Shown: positions 35,178-47,349 of the stretch, in pieces
Numbering within the stretch: the first letter of the stretch is position 1
Layout: every line of letters begins with the position of its first letter
Program-made: the position numbers and the translations under genes
NCBI GenBank assembly: GCA_029990175.1
Contig: JARKIP010000011.1
Coordinates: 9,486,001-9,550,000, forward strand
Length of the DNA stretch: 64,000 nt
Source of the DNA: Petunia secreta
Taxonomy: Eukaryota; Streptophyta; Magnoliopsida; Solanales; Solanaceae
Reading direction: 5' to 3'
Notes under the pieces: model-generated
The model's database searches: none
The model's input: only the letters and a program-made list of their open reading frames with translations
What the model was told of the DNA's origin: nothing

Positions 35178-36772
35178 ATGGCTGAGTTCGACAAGGTTGG
35201 TACTCCTGAGAAACAAAGCGTGGCCGCTTATGAAAACTACACCAAGCTGGAGTAGAGGTTGCTCGAATTGGAAAGTAGGATCCCTCTGGCCCATGTTGAT
35301 GAGATCATTGAACCAAACCAAACTGCTCGCCCTCACGGCAAAGATCCACTTTACCCCGAAAGAGACCTTCCTTACCCTACCCACACTACACCACCAAAAG
35401 CACAACAAAACAACCTGCCTGCCTTTACTGTTGAAACCAAAACCATTGCATCACCTACCAAGGACCGTGAAATGTATGCCTGGACTAAAGAAGACCCAGA
35501 CAGCACCAAAGAACAAGTCTAATGGCTGGTTGACAAGTTCAAACAACTCCAAGGTGCTAAGGGAACCCGAGGGTTAGCTTATGAGGATCTCTGCTTGTAT
35601 CCTGACTTGAAACTACCCACAGGCTACAAAAATTCAACATGTTCGACGGTAGTGGAGACCCAATGGCTCACTTGAGATCTTACTGTGACAAGCTGATTGG
35701 GGTTGGGCACGATGAGAAGATTCGCATGTAGCTGTTCAACCGTAGTCTAACTGGAGATGCACTGGTATGGTACTCTAAGCAACAAACCAAGAAGTGGGCA
35801 AGCCGGGAAGCAATGGCTGGAGACTTTGTTGACAGCTTCGGGCATAACACTGGCGCTATGCCCGATCGGTTTTACTTAGAGAAGCTGAAGAAGAAGCCCA
35901 CTGAGACTTTTAAAAAGTTTGCAACTAGATGGAGGGCCGAAGCCGCCAAAGTCCAGCCTCCCATGGAAGATGCTGAGATAGTTGCGACTTTCATTCGCAT
36001 ACAAGAAGATGTCTATTTCGACAAGATGCTGAATTTGCAAGACAAAAAGTTCGGAGAGCTGATCAAGATTGGCGACATGGTCGAAGATGGACACAAGACT
36101 GGAAGGATTGTTAGCATGGCTGCATTACAAGCCGCTAACAAAGCCCTGCAAGCCAGCAGCACTACCACCTCAAGAAAGAAGAAGGACGATGTCTCCTTCG
36201 TGGCCACATCACTTGACCATTTCCCTACTCACAACCATTACTACCAAACACCTCTTCCCTCCTACCCATACATACCACCCACATCCACCTACCTAGTCTA
36301 TAACACCCAGCCCATGTACCAAAACCCACCACCACAAAGACCAGCATACCCAAAAAGTCCCAATTGCCGAAATACCAACACTTACTCACCAAGGCCTCAT
36401 GCCAATAATAACCCAAGACCCAAAAGAAACTACACTCCACTGGCTGAATCTCGTACACAGTTGTTCGAGAGACTCAAAGCAGCCGCTCGCATACAACCCG
36501 TGCCATTCAAAATACCTGATAGAATGAAAGCTTACTTTGACCAAACCAAAACCTGCGCCTATCATTCTGGAGGGCCTGGTCATGATACTGAGAAGTGCTA
36601 CGCTCTAAGGGACAAAATACAAGATCTGAGTGACCAAAAGGTGATACATTTGAAGACTCCGAATGTGCAGAGCAACCCTTTGCCTAATCATGTAGACGGT
36701 AGGGTGAACCTGATTGAGGTGGATGAAGAATGCAATTTAGAAGGGACTATTGTCAAGGCAAAAAAAAAATGA
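35178..36772 (+). pseudogene. Ogre gag
   Basis: The ATG at 35178 (MAEFDKVG) opens a coiled N-terminus. Stops TAG 35253 and TAA 35520, a one-base shift near 35630 and a TAG at 35728 interrupt it, after which 35813-36772 is open. The retrotransposon gag domain is clear: FDGSGDPMAHLRSYCDKL, then RSLTGDALVWYSKQ and FKKFATRWRAEAAKV. A Pro/Tyr/Asn-rich linker follows, then a zinc-knuckle-like CAYHSGGPGHDTEKC. An upstream acceptor-like tract (TTGATATGTCAG, before 35055) may mark a spliced leader. It gives the viral-like coat protein of the particle; this copy cannot make it. Confidence 0.87.
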
Positions 36773-37944
36773 ACCAGCAACCGCTTCAGTTGCTCAAGCC
36801 GCCACAGCGCCAGAGCCCATTGAGGTAGAAGTAGCTCCTAAATTCTATGTCGATGTGGTTCCACCATACAGCAACAAGGCAATGTCGTGGGACTATGAAA
36901 GGGAAAGGAAGTACAAGGGTGTAGTTGAGACTGTCGCCGCACAAGGAATGACTAGGAGTGGGAGAATTTACACTCCCGAGCATCTAGTTAAAGAGAGGGG
37001 AGGCATTAGCGAGGAAGAGTCCGAGGGACTGTGGAAGAATGTACAAGCTAAGGAGTACTCTGTGGTTGAGCATTTGGGCAAAACTCCAGCATAAATCTCT
37101 TTTTGGCCCTACTCCTCAAATCAGAAAGTCACCGAAGTGCTTTGATAAAAGTATTGGACGAAGCACATGTTCCGGTGGGCACTTCAGTCGAGAACTTGGC
37201 TAGCATGGTTGGACAAGTCATGGAGGCCAATCGAATTGCTTTTCACGGAGACGATGTACCACCTGAAGGGCTGAATCACAACAAAGCTTTGCACGTCACT
37301 GTCAAATGCAAAGACTGGTTCATGGGAAGAGTTCTGATCGATGGAGGTTCTGGTCTGAATATATGCCCATTCATCACTCTGAAAAGAATGGGATTTGACC
37401 AAAGCAAGATAAGGGAAAACGACATGAAGGAGCATTTGATGGATCACAAAAAAGCACCATTGGAGAGATTGACTTAACCATCATGGTTGGTCCTATGGAG
37501 TTCACCACCGAGTTCCACATCATGGACATCTCTGCTTCCTACAATCTGCTACTAGAGAGGCCCTGGATCCATATGGCTGGTGCGGTGCCATCTACATTGC
37601 ATCAAACTATGAAGTTCGAATGGGATCACAGGGAAGTAGTAATGTTTGGCGAAGGGAATAATTCTATCTACAACGAGCAAACCATACCAGCCATTGAAGG
37701 AAATACTCCTGATGGACAGACGTTCTATACTGTAGAACTTGTGGGAGCACTGCAAGGTACCCGAGGAGGGCGCCGCAAAATTACAATTCAAGCTGGGACC
37801 CCACAAGCATGGTCCAAAATGGCTACACTGCAAACTTTACCCCTAAGTTGGTCAACACGCGGCCTGGAGTTGAAAGGAAGGAAAGGAACTTTTACAGTCC
37901 TTATTGGGATGGCTGAGGCAAAGGCTACAAATGGAGGAACCTAG
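36773..37944 (+). pseudogene. Ogre aspartic protease region
   Basis: Three open pieces in different frames (36750-37094, 37103-37477, 37483-37944) read as one linker-protease. The catalytic block VLIDGGSGLNICPF has its Asp at 37339-37341. YNLLLERPWIHMAGAVPSTL is the C-terminal protease signature. Frameshifts occur near 37090 and 37470. The product would cut the Gag-Pol precursor. Confidence 0.85.
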
Positions 37945-38117
37945 TCTGGGAGCCAGTTATGTCCGACTGGGGAGTGCTATCACGAGAATTTCGTGAGACC
38001 CTGCCAGCTAAGACCGAGAAGCGGCCAATGTACTCACCCAATGCTCGCCCTAATTAGAAACGCATCACTGAAGAAACAAAAGGAAAGCAAGTATGGATAC
38101 CCGAAACACTGGAACCT

Positions 38118-38639
38118 ATGGAGGTAGTGATTGAAGAGCCATACGTACTCCCACAACCTGCAAAATGGCCTGGAGACTGGGCTATAGGCATCATGATCGA
38201 GCAAGGTTATGAACCGGGCAAAGGTTTGGGCAAGAATTTGGATGGTATGGTCGAGCCAATCAGAATTGTGATGAGGCTCGACAATGAAAAGGCTGGCATA
38301 GGATACATTGTGACATATGAAAAGAGCATGGAAGAAGCGTCACTAGATTTCAAGTTCTACAAGAAAAGAACCAAGACCCTCTTGCATATTTTCGTCTCAT
38401 CTGGATACTTGGATGGTCGAAAAGGGGAGGTGTCCGCAGCGCAAGGAATGGAGCCGAAGGTAGCTGATGCTGAAGAGGACTTGCTGGCAGGAATGCGAAA
38501 CCTGTTCATAGTTGATGAAGACTGCTGTGTGATTTTGGAAGAACATGATGAACCTCCTGTCCTGACAAAGGCTATATCTGGAGAGGCTTTGAACAACTGG
38601 ACCAGCAACCGGGTCCGAGCTTACCGTGGGCTTTGGTAG
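38118..38639 (+). pseudogene. Ogre G-patch ORF upstream of RT
   Basis: A 173-residue open frame. Residues about 16-48 form a G-patch: WPGDWAIGIMIEQGYEPGKG followed by LGKNLDGMVEPI. G-patch motifs bind RNA or helicases, and a G-patch between protease and RT is known from some retroviruses and related elements. The frame ends in TAG (38637-38639), but a GT donor at 38636-38637 would remove that stop by splicing into the RT frame. The region between 37944 and 38118 links it to the protease with stops. Confidence 0.75.
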
Positions 38640-38831
38640 AGCTGAGGGGATCAAATTTATTTTTATGTTTTCCAAAATAAAACCCGACCTTGAGACGTGG
38701 AGTTTGCATTTCTCTTTTGCACATGCCTCCCTACAAACTTTGTTTTGCAAGGATTCATAAATAAAATATCGCACCATTTCCTGTTTAATTTTTTGCTTTA
38801 ATCTTTTTTTTGCAATATTTTACTTTTTCAG
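38636..38831 (+). other. Predicted 196-nt intron between G-patch and RT
   Basis: Donor TTTG|GTAGAG, T-rich body, acceptor TTTTACTTTTTCAG|CACC. Joining leaves TG + C, which puts the G-patch frame exactly into the RT frame (38833 and 39289 share a phase). An intron before RT is a known trait of Ogre elements. It is inferred here from sequence only. Confidence 0.65.
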
Positions 38832-41800
38832 CACCCGCATTAGTAATCCCATTGAGTCCACAATCGCAACATGTAATGAAACAATGGAACTTGGAGAAGC
38901 TAGAGCTGATTATGATGAGACTACGCAAGAAGAATTTGAAAGATTTAAAAATAAACCTAAGCCAAACCTTGAGGAGACTGAAGTGATAAACTTGGGAGAT
39001 AAGGAGATTGTGCAGTAAACAAGAATCAGTGTACACCTCAATACCGAGGACAAAAAGCGATACACTGAGTTTCTTAAAGAATATGAGGACGTGTTCGCTT
39101 GGTCGTACGATGACATGACTGGCATAAGCACGGATGTGGTAGCTCACAAATTACCTATCAATCCGGGCTTTCCGGCAGTTAAACAAAAGGCCCGGACATT
39201 CAAGTCATTGGTTCTATTGAAAATCGGTGAAGAAGTAACCAAGCAGCTCAACGCGGGGATTCCAAGAACGAACAAGTATCCGACTTAATTGGCCAATGTC
39301 GTCCCCGTGCCGAAGAACGATGGGAAACTCCGAGTTTGTGTGGACTACAGAGATCTAAATAGAGCAAGTCCGAAGGACGATTTTCCTCTGCCAAACATAC
39401 ATATCTTGATTGACAACTGTGCAAAGCACGAACTACAATCCTTCGTAGACTGTTTCGCCGGTTATCATCAAGTGCTCATGGATGAAGAGGATGCCGAGAA
39501 AATCGCCTTCACCACATCTTTGGGAACTTACTTCTACAAAGTCATGCCATTTGGGTTAAAGAATGCTGGGGCAACTTACATGAGGGCTATGAAAACTATG
39601 TTCCACGACTTAATGCACAAGGAGATTGATGTCTACGTGGACGACGTGATCATCAAATCAAAGAAGAGTTCAGAGCATCTGGACAACTTGCGCAAGTTCT
39701 TTGACCGCTTGCGAAAGTACAATCTAAAGTTGAATCTGGCAAAGTGCGCTTTTAGTGTTCCGGCAGGGAAACTCTTGGGTTTCATCGTCAGTAGAAGGGG
39801 CATCGAGTTGGACCCTTCCAAGATCAAGGCTATTAAGGATTTGCCACCCTCAAGAAGCAAGAAAGAGGTTATGAGCTTCCTGGGGAGGCTCAACTACATC
39901 AGCCGTTTCATCGCACAATCCACCGTCATCTGCGAGCCAATCATCAAGTTGCTGAAGAAAGACGCGGCGATCGAGTGGACAGTGGATTGCCAAAAGGCGT
40001 TTGATCGGATCAAGGAATACTTGTCATGCCCGCCTGTGCTGGTTCCACCTGAGCCTGGGCGACCTTTGATCTTATATCTGTCCGTGGTAGACTCGGCCTT
40101 TGGTTGTGTCTTGGGACAACATGATTCAAATTGGAGGAAGGAGCAAGCCATCTGTTATCTAAGCAAGAAGTTCACTCCTTATGAAGCCAATTACACATTG
40201 CTGGAGCGCACATGTTGCACACTGACATGGATAGCACAAAATTTGAGACACTACTTGACATCCGACTCAACGTTGCTGATATCAAGAATGGACCCTCTTG
40301 AGTACATTTTCCAAAAACCAATGCCTACTGGAAGGCTGGCTAAATGGCAGATGCTGCTCAGCGAATTCGACATCACTTTTGTCACTCAAAAGGCGGTGAA
40401 AGCTCAAGCCTTGGCTGATCATATGGTCGAGAACCCGGTGGGAGATAACTGTGAGCCTTTGCACACCTACTTCCCTGATGAAGAAGTCATGTTCGTGGGA
40501 GAGAAGATCACCGAAGGATATGATGGTTGGAGGTTATTCTTTGATGGAGCGGTCAATTTCAAAGGAGTCGGCATTTGAGCGGTATTAGTTTCCGAGACTG
40601 GACAATACTATCATGTCACGGCCAAACTAAGGTTCCCTTGCACCAACAACATGGCGGAGTACGACGCCTGCATCTTGGGTCTTAGATTGGCAGTAGATAT
40701 GAACATACAAGAGCTGCTAGCAATCGGAGATTCTGACTTACTAATCCATCAAGTTCGAGGAGAATGGACAGCGAAAAACTCCAAGATACTGCCGTACCTG
40801 GAGTGCATAAAGGAGTTAAAGCAAAGGTTCACCAAGATATAGTTCCAGCATGTACCGAGATTGCAAAATGGATTCGCGGACGCTTTGGCTAACATATCTG
40901 CTATGATCAAACATCCTAATAAAAATTACATTGATCCAATACCCGTGACAGTAAGGGAGCAACCGGCTTACTGCTATTATATGGAAGAGGAGTCAGACAG
41001 ACAGCCTTGGTTCTACGATGTCAAAAGACTTCTCAAAGAAGGAGTTTACCCAAAGGATGCAATAAACCTCCAAAAGAAGACACTGAGAAGGCTAGCAAAT
41101 GGTTTCTTTCTGAATGGAGAGGTTTTGTACAAAAGAATACCCGACTTGGGTTTGTTGAGATGTGTGGACGCAAAGGAAGCTGCTAAATTGATAGAAGAAA
41201 TACACTCTGGGGCGTGTGGCCCGCACATGAACGGTTTTGTACTTGCAAAGAAGATCTTGAGGGCCGGCTATTTCTGGATGACAATGGAACATGACTGCAT
41301 AAAGCACGTGAGGAAATTCCATCAATGCCAAGTCCATAGGGATATGATCCGAGTGCCTCCTGACGAGCTAAACATTATGGGATCGCCTTGGCCTTTTGCT
41401 GCCTGGGGAATGGATGTCATAGGACCTATCGAGCCAGCCGCTTCTAACGGACATCGCTTCATACTGGTGGCCATCGACTATTTTACCAAGTGGGTGGAGG
41501 CTGCATCATACAAGTCAGTAACAAAGAAGGTGGTGTCAAACTTTGTCCGTGATAAGATGATTTGCCGGTTTGGCATCCCTGAATCCATCATCACTGACAA
41601 TGGGTCCAACCTCAACAGTGACCTAATGAAAGAAACCTGTGAGGTCTTCAAAATCAAACATCGCAACTCCACTGCATACAGACCTCAAATGAATGGAGCA
41701 GTCTAGGCAGCCAATAAGAACATCAAGGGGATATTGCACAAGATGACAGGCACTTCAAAACAATGGCATGAGAACTTGCCTTATGCTCTGTAGGATACCG

Positions 41801-42255
41801 CACTACAATGAGAACATAGACATGGGCCACTCCTTATTTGTTGGTATATGGCACTGAAGCAGTGATACCCGCAGAGGTTGAGATACCGTCTTTGAGAATC
41901 ATCCAAGAGACGCAATTGAAAGATGCTTAATGGATCAAAGGGAGAATAGAGCAGTTAGCCCTCATCGACGGCAAGAGATTGAATGCAATATATCATGGAC
42001 AATTATATCAGAGAAGGATGGCCAAAGCATTTAGCAAGAAAGTTCGAGAGAGATCCTTTGAACCTGGGCAAATTAGTACTGAAGAAGATATTCCCAAATC
42101 AAGAGGAAGCAAAGGGCAAGTTCGCACCGAACTGGCAAGGACCTTACATGGTTCACCGAGTTCTGAATGGAGGAGCATTGATACTGGCAGAGATGGATGG
42201 AGAAGTCCGGCCAAAACCAATCAACTCAGACGCTGTCAAGAGATACTATGTATAG
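38832..42255 (+). pseudogene. Ogre pol: reverse transcriptase, RNase H, integrase
   Basis: One frame runs nearly throughout. RT spans about 39060-39900: VDYRDLNRASPKDDFPLPNI and MPFGLKNAGATY, with the catalytic YVDD at 39634-39645. RNase H follows: FFDGAVN, then AEYDACILGL and AIGDSDLL hold the acidic residues. Integrase has a zinc finger (the usual first Cys is Phe in KFHQCQ), core Asps in WGMDVIGP and ITDNGSN, and a GPY-type C-terminus (NWQGPYMVHRV). The third catalytic residue, Glu before AANKN, is replaced by TAG at 41704-41706. Further stops lie at 39016, 39286, 40576 and 40840, and two frameshifts between 41790 and 42070. RT and integrase copy and insert the element; this copy is dead. 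Confidence 0.92.
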
Positions 42256-42407
42256 AGATTTGTACTGATTAGGGATTTCCTCATTCTGCAATGCATTATA
42301 TAACCTGAACTACGTCACAACCTAATTCCCCAAGTGGGATACGTAGGCAACCTATTCAAGGTTCGGTCGCATAAATACAAAAACTTTATTTTTCCCACGA
42401 AGCAAAT

Positions 42408-42548
42408 ACTGGGGCAGAATTTTTGAGGAACTCTAAAAAGTTCCTAAAGGACAAACATAACTGACACTGGCGCAGAAATTTTTGAGGATCTCTCAAAAAT
42501 TTCAAATGCAAACTGGGGCAGAATTTTGAGGGTGTCCTCAAAATTCAT
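42408..42548 (+). repeat. Three repeats of a GGGGCAGA motif each followed by a hairpin
   Basis: ACTGG(G/C)GCAGA occurs at 42408, 42466 and 42512. Each is followed by an inverted repeat: the second is ATTTTTGAG/CTCAAAAAT, the third AATTTTGAGG/CCTCAAAATT, the first is imperfect. The GGGGCAG core is the same as in the real polypurine tract at 43737-43748. Confidence 0.75.
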
Positions 42549-42861
42549 TTGGAACGACACGAAGGACGACCACTGTGGCTTTATACAACGCGACTTGTGA
42601 CTCAATGGGATAAAAATATATTTTCTTTTCTTACAAAAAGCTTTATTCCATTGTTTTTCAAAATTATTTGCACTATATACTATTTCATACATATCCCTAT
42701 CAGCTCAGCCAAGATCCCGACGCTCGTGAACGGCAGGCGCGAAAACAAGCCCGGAATGCACAAATAAAACCTCCCCACACAACTCACCAATCTTTCTTTG
42801 GATGCAGGCATAAGAGATACCTAAGTCAACAATGTAAAACAAAGATAATCTTCGGCAAAGG

Positions 42862-43410
42862 TTTGTCATTTTACATTAGCTGAGGGCATACAACCCGAGG
42901 CGTCGATTGAGGGTACACAACCCGATATCGATTTGTCATTTTAAATTAGCTGAGCGCATACAACCCGAGGCGTCGATTGAGGGTACACAGCCCGATATCA
43001 ATTTGTCATTTTAAATTAGCTGAGGGCATACAACCCGGGGCGTCGATAGAGGGTACACAGCCCGATATCGATATGTCATTTTAAATTAGCTGAGGGCATA
43101 CAACCCGAGGCGTCGATTGAGGGTACACAACCCGATATCGATTTGTCATTTTAAAGGCGTCGATTGAGGGTACACAACCTGATATCGATTTGTCATTTAA
43201 ATTAGCTGAGGGCATACAACCCGAGGCTTCGATTGAGGGTACACAGCCCGATATCGATTTGTCATTTTAAATTAGCTGAGGGCATACAACCCGAGGCGTC
43301 AATTGAGGGTACACAACCCGATATCGATTTGTAATTTTTAATTAGCCGATGGCATACAACCCGAAGCGTCGGTAGAGGGTACACAACCCGATACCGATTT
43401 GTCATTTTTA
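42862..43410 (+). repeat. 70-bp tandem array in the Ogre 3' region
   Basis: TTTGTCATTTTA recurs at 42862, 42932, 43002, 43072 (variant) and 43142, exactly 70 bp apart, then at about 43188, 43258, 43328 and 43400. Each unit contains GAGGGCATACAACCCGAGGC and GAGGGTACACAACCCGATAT. One unit is shortened by about 25 bp. About eight units are present, and diverged half-units extend to about 43475. Confidence 0.95.
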
Positions 43411-43736
43411 TTCTTTGCGGAGGGAGGGTACACAACCCAATGCACCGACAGAGGGCATACAACCCAATGTCGAATCTAACACTTGACAGCAAAGGCACAC
43501 GATTACGGCATGGCATACACACTGGAAAGACAATCCAGCATGGCAGAAAGGTACATTTTATATGTACACATTATATTGCAAACACATTTTCATTGCAGGA
43601 AATACACCCCGAGCAAAGCAAACATCTCAGCCTGACGCCCCATATTCCTCTTAAATCATAACTTTTTCTATAGTCATGACAAAATTGGCCGCACTGTCAA
43701 CCTCTTTGCCCGAAGACTCTTTCGTCATCCCCGGGC

Positions 43737-43748
43737 GAAGAGGGGCAG
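43737..43748 (+). other. Polypurine tract of the Ogre-like element
   Basis: GAAGAGGGGCAG, one base before the 3' LTR start TGTTGACACC at 43750. It primes plus-strand DNA synthesis in the family. Confidence 0.8.
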
Positions 43749-43749
43749 C

Positions 43750-46700
43750 TGTTGACACCCAATTTTGTCCCTCCTATTTTTAAAATCAACCGTTCTTGAA
43801 TTTTACACACGCTTGTGCATCCATTCCTATCCCGTCTATTATTGTCATAATGGCCTGGAAATTGAGACTATTTTCAAAAGCATCGTCTCAAACCATAGCT
43901 ATTTTTACAATTTTCCACAATTATTTCTATTTTTTGACAAAATTATCCAAAATTGTTTTAAACCTCAAAATTATGATTTTTGTGCATTTTAACCTTCCTA
44001 ACACTTTAAAATTTGATTCCCTAATTTCCCTGTAATTTTTAGTCCATTTTACACTATTTTTATACCTATTTATACACCAAATATACAATATATATGCATA
44101 AATACATATATACGTATATTACACATCATATTTTACATATAAGCCATTTTTTACACGTCACCTGCCTACGTGGCATGATCCTGGCCGTCCACGACATTAA
44201 TCCAACGGCCAGGAATCAAATTTCTATTTTTATCACTTTACACCCCCAAAAACCCTAAAACTATTCCCATTTCCCCACACCGCTCAGCCGCGACTCCTCT
44301 CTCTCTCCCTTTGGCGATTAAAATCGCCACCTCCCCTTCGATCAATTTTCCAGTCATTTCAACCAGAGAAAATTGGGGAAAATGACACCATTGTGTTCCC
44401 CTCGCTGTCCGCTACGAAACCTTGGTACTATTTGATGGTTTCGACGGAGGTCAAAATTGACCTCTCGTCGATGAGGTTTCTGTCACCGGAGAAAGGTACG
44501 ACGACAATTTGATTCGCTAAAATTACTTGACACTGTCGTAGGGAAAAGGAAAACCCTTATGCATGACCGGAGTTGGGTCAATTTGGACCTGATTCAAAAC
44601 CTAAATGAGTAATCTTCTTTCTTCCTTTTGATGTTATAGATTCATGTGAATTCATGCCTATACCTGCCTATATTCTTCCGTGTACTTACATGATTATGTG
44701 TTATTCGATAATTAATTAGTTAAAATCCATGTGATTATTATTCTTGTTAAATTCACTGGTTTAAGTTAAATGTTCCCTTGGATTCTTACATGTTTGAGTT
44801 GACACATACTCATCGTTTATGCCTTAAGCCACCTCTGTCAATTTTTGAATTTAAAATCAAGGGCAATTCATGAGTCGTCTATGTTCTTCCTTGTTTGTTG
44901 CAATGAATTTAGTCTCTCACTCTGTCAAGATACATATTCCTCAATTATATTCATAATCGGTGTGATGACCTATTAGAAGGATTTAGGCTCGTTTGAAATT
45001 GAATCTGTGATTGAATTTGAATAGTGTCAATTAGGATCTTTGACGGAAATCTGTTAGGGTAATTAGGAGATTTTCAGGCTTAAACAAGTCTAGAACAATC
45101 CCACACAATTATGCTCGAACCTGGACGTATTGTTGACCAAAGGGAAGAATTATATTTGTTAGTAGATTTTATTTGCCTTAGGCTTAGGGTCTGATTGAGC
45201 TATACATGGAAAGACCACCTAAGTGGATCCCTTTAATTATGGGAAGGTATAATCCTTTGCCTTTCAGATCATGCATTTGAATTTGAGCCCCTACTTCCCT
45301 TCACCTATATAAACAGGCTCTATTAGAAAATAAAGACACAGAGTTTTCTTTTACTAACATCCAGCATACTCCTTACACTCACACACTGAGCTCTACAGTA
45401 TTATTCATACAAAGGATATCTAGCATCCACTTTACTCTTTTCTACTTGTCTTTCAACATCACTGGAAGACCTTTGCCTTGTTGATTCTCTATTTTTACCT
45501 TATGCAAGTATTAAGAATCACTCACAACTCTGTTTACTTGTTCATTGCTGAAGGTAACTCTCTCTCTCTTTCTTCTTAACTGCATGTTGCTTTAGCTTAG
45601 AAACTTGTCTTCTATCCCTGTTTGTCCTGGCTTGAAACTGTTTGTGTAATTATATCTTATGCTCTTTGTATACTTGCTGAGAGGTTGCATATTACCCTTC
45701 TCAGTGCCTGTTCAGGGCTCTCCCCTTGCCTTTGTGTTAACCCCTTTATGCAGGGACTACCAAGGTTTTATTACGGGTTCTGGCCCTTACTCAGACCCCA
45801 GTGAGGGGATTCTGCTTGGCTGTGGGTGTCCAGGCCATGTCAACTGGGTTTGAATCTTAAACTTAGACTATTGATCCATATTGTTGGCTGCACTGTGAAA
45901 TGCTTACTTAGGTGCAAGTCTGGAAGCCCTGACCATGCTTAGAATGGCTTATCCCTTACCTGATGAACCATACCCTTTAGAAACTGCCCCCATTGTGTAC
46001 TTCTTTTAGGTCCCCTATTGTATTTGCTTAAAATAGGGAACACAGTTACTAGACTGTGTGAAAGGGCGATATAGGAGCCTCTCTCTCTCTTCCTCTTATC
46101 TCTTTATATGCTGCATCATCCAAGTTTAGGGTGTTTTCCTTTGAAAACTTGAGTAGTACTGCCAATTATAGCACGTATTCAAAACTGCATGCTTTTTTAA
46201 ATGGTAATACTACTGCCTATAATGTGTCTCACAGGTTTTGATTACTTTTTAAAACATGTCTTATGATGATCAGATTGGAATTATATTTTAAATCCAGGCT
46301 ATTAGTAAAAAGTACTGAAATATGGTTTGTTTTCGCTAAGATTAAACTGTTTTCTGTTTGCACGAATGGTTCAGGCCCAGTAAACCTTCAAAAAATGGCC
46401 TGTATATGTATAAAATATGTTTTGAGATGCTCTAACACTCTTATACACTAATCTAATAGTGTATAAGTGTGTATAAAGCTTTGGGTCACTTATACACTCT
46501 AAAAAATTTTTACAAAGATATAACTATCACTTAGACCATATATTTGCATGTCTAATACTTATATGCATGCTATTACGTGCGACAAACCTCTTATCTGCAT
46601 TTATGTGATTTTCCGTGAGCCCGCTTTTAAAAATAGCCCTCTTGCCTATATATCTTCCAAAACTTGACCCCTACACCAAAAGGCCATTAAGGTTAGGGCT

Positions 46701-47284
46701 CGACAAATTAATGACGAGTCACGCCGACCCCAAATGAGCCCACATTTTATTTTCAAAACAAACCCTTTTTGGTTTTATACTAAATCTGAAATTATTTGCG
46801 AAAATAGGCTATTCATGCAAAATACCCTTTTCACATGTAAGTTAAATACCTATTTGTGCTATAACCTTTGTTTATGATTAGGCTTTTTTAGAGGCCGTAG
46901 ACACGACTAGGCTCAACACCTAGGCCGAATGTGAAAGTTACTTGCATGTATAAGTATACCTTAGTTAGAACGCTAAATTTCCAAATTAATATGACAATAT
47001 ACACTGTTTATTATCCCAAAATTAAGACTCGAACGGTAACCACTTTTTGTGGGTCTCGGGGAAGTGCCTAACACCTTCTTCCCTGAGTCATTTGGACTTC
47101 TTACCCACATAGAATCTCTGAAATAGACCAGTAGACTTATTTAACTTGACTTTAGACCTTAGGTGGCCTAATACGCCTTAGAAATTATATTAGATGGCGA
47201 CTCCAACATCTAACTCAAAGGAGTTCACCCAGTCAAATACGGAACCCGACTTGCCTCGAGTTGAGTCCAAAATCGGATATGATA
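43750..47284 (+). repeat. 3' LTR of the Ogre-like element (3535 bp)
   Basis: Partner of 27051-30592 with the same TATA box (45306-45313) and the same stem-loop near 46440. Its last dinucleotide is TA instead of CA (GGATATGATA). GAACC follows at 47285-47289. Confidence 0.93.
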
Positions 47285-47349
47285 GAACCCACTCATGGGA
47301 TAACACTGGTATTTTTTTTTTTTTTGTTGTTGTTGTTGTTGTTATTATT
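47285..47349 (+). mobile_element. 3' terminus of the split LINE
   Basis: CCCACTCATGGGATAACACT completes the LINE 3' end begun at 26727-27050. A run of T and then (TTG)n forms the tail. Confidence 0.85.

Larger units (their letters stand above)
27051..47284 (+). mobile_element. Ogre-like Ty3/gypsy element, 20.2 kb, with complete ends
   Basis: Two 3.54-kb LTRs (27051-30592 and 43750-47284) bound a 13.2-kb interior. The target duplication GAACC occurs at 27046-27050 and 47285-47289, inside the LINE 3' end. In order: tRNA-Arg-like PBS, two extra ORFs, gag, protease, G-patch ORF, a predicted intron, RT-RNase H-integrase, tandem repeats and a polypurine tract. The great size, extra ORF before gag, tRNA-Arg PBS and intron before RT are marks of the Ogre/Tat lineage. 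Every coding block has stops or frameshifts. Confidence 0.9.
19042..47349 (+). mobile_element. RTE-like LINE, 5'-truncated, split by two large LTR elements
   Basis: Three plus-strand segments belong to one LINE: 19042-19772 (RT C-terminal part), 26727-27050 (end of ORF and 3' UTR) and 47285-47349 (3' terminus). Joined, they run through the ORF end, the GCCGAGGATCTATCAGAAAC block, the CCCCAGAACCC block and a T-rich then (TTG)n tail. Each join is marked by the 5-bp duplication of the inserted element (ATCAC and GAACC). It is the same family as the minus-strand LINE at 6376-8930. Confidence 0.9.

Noticed and set aside
42862..43410. CRISPR-like array
   Set aside because: The spacing is regular but the whole unit is repeated, with no unique spacers; it is a eukaryotic tandem repeat.
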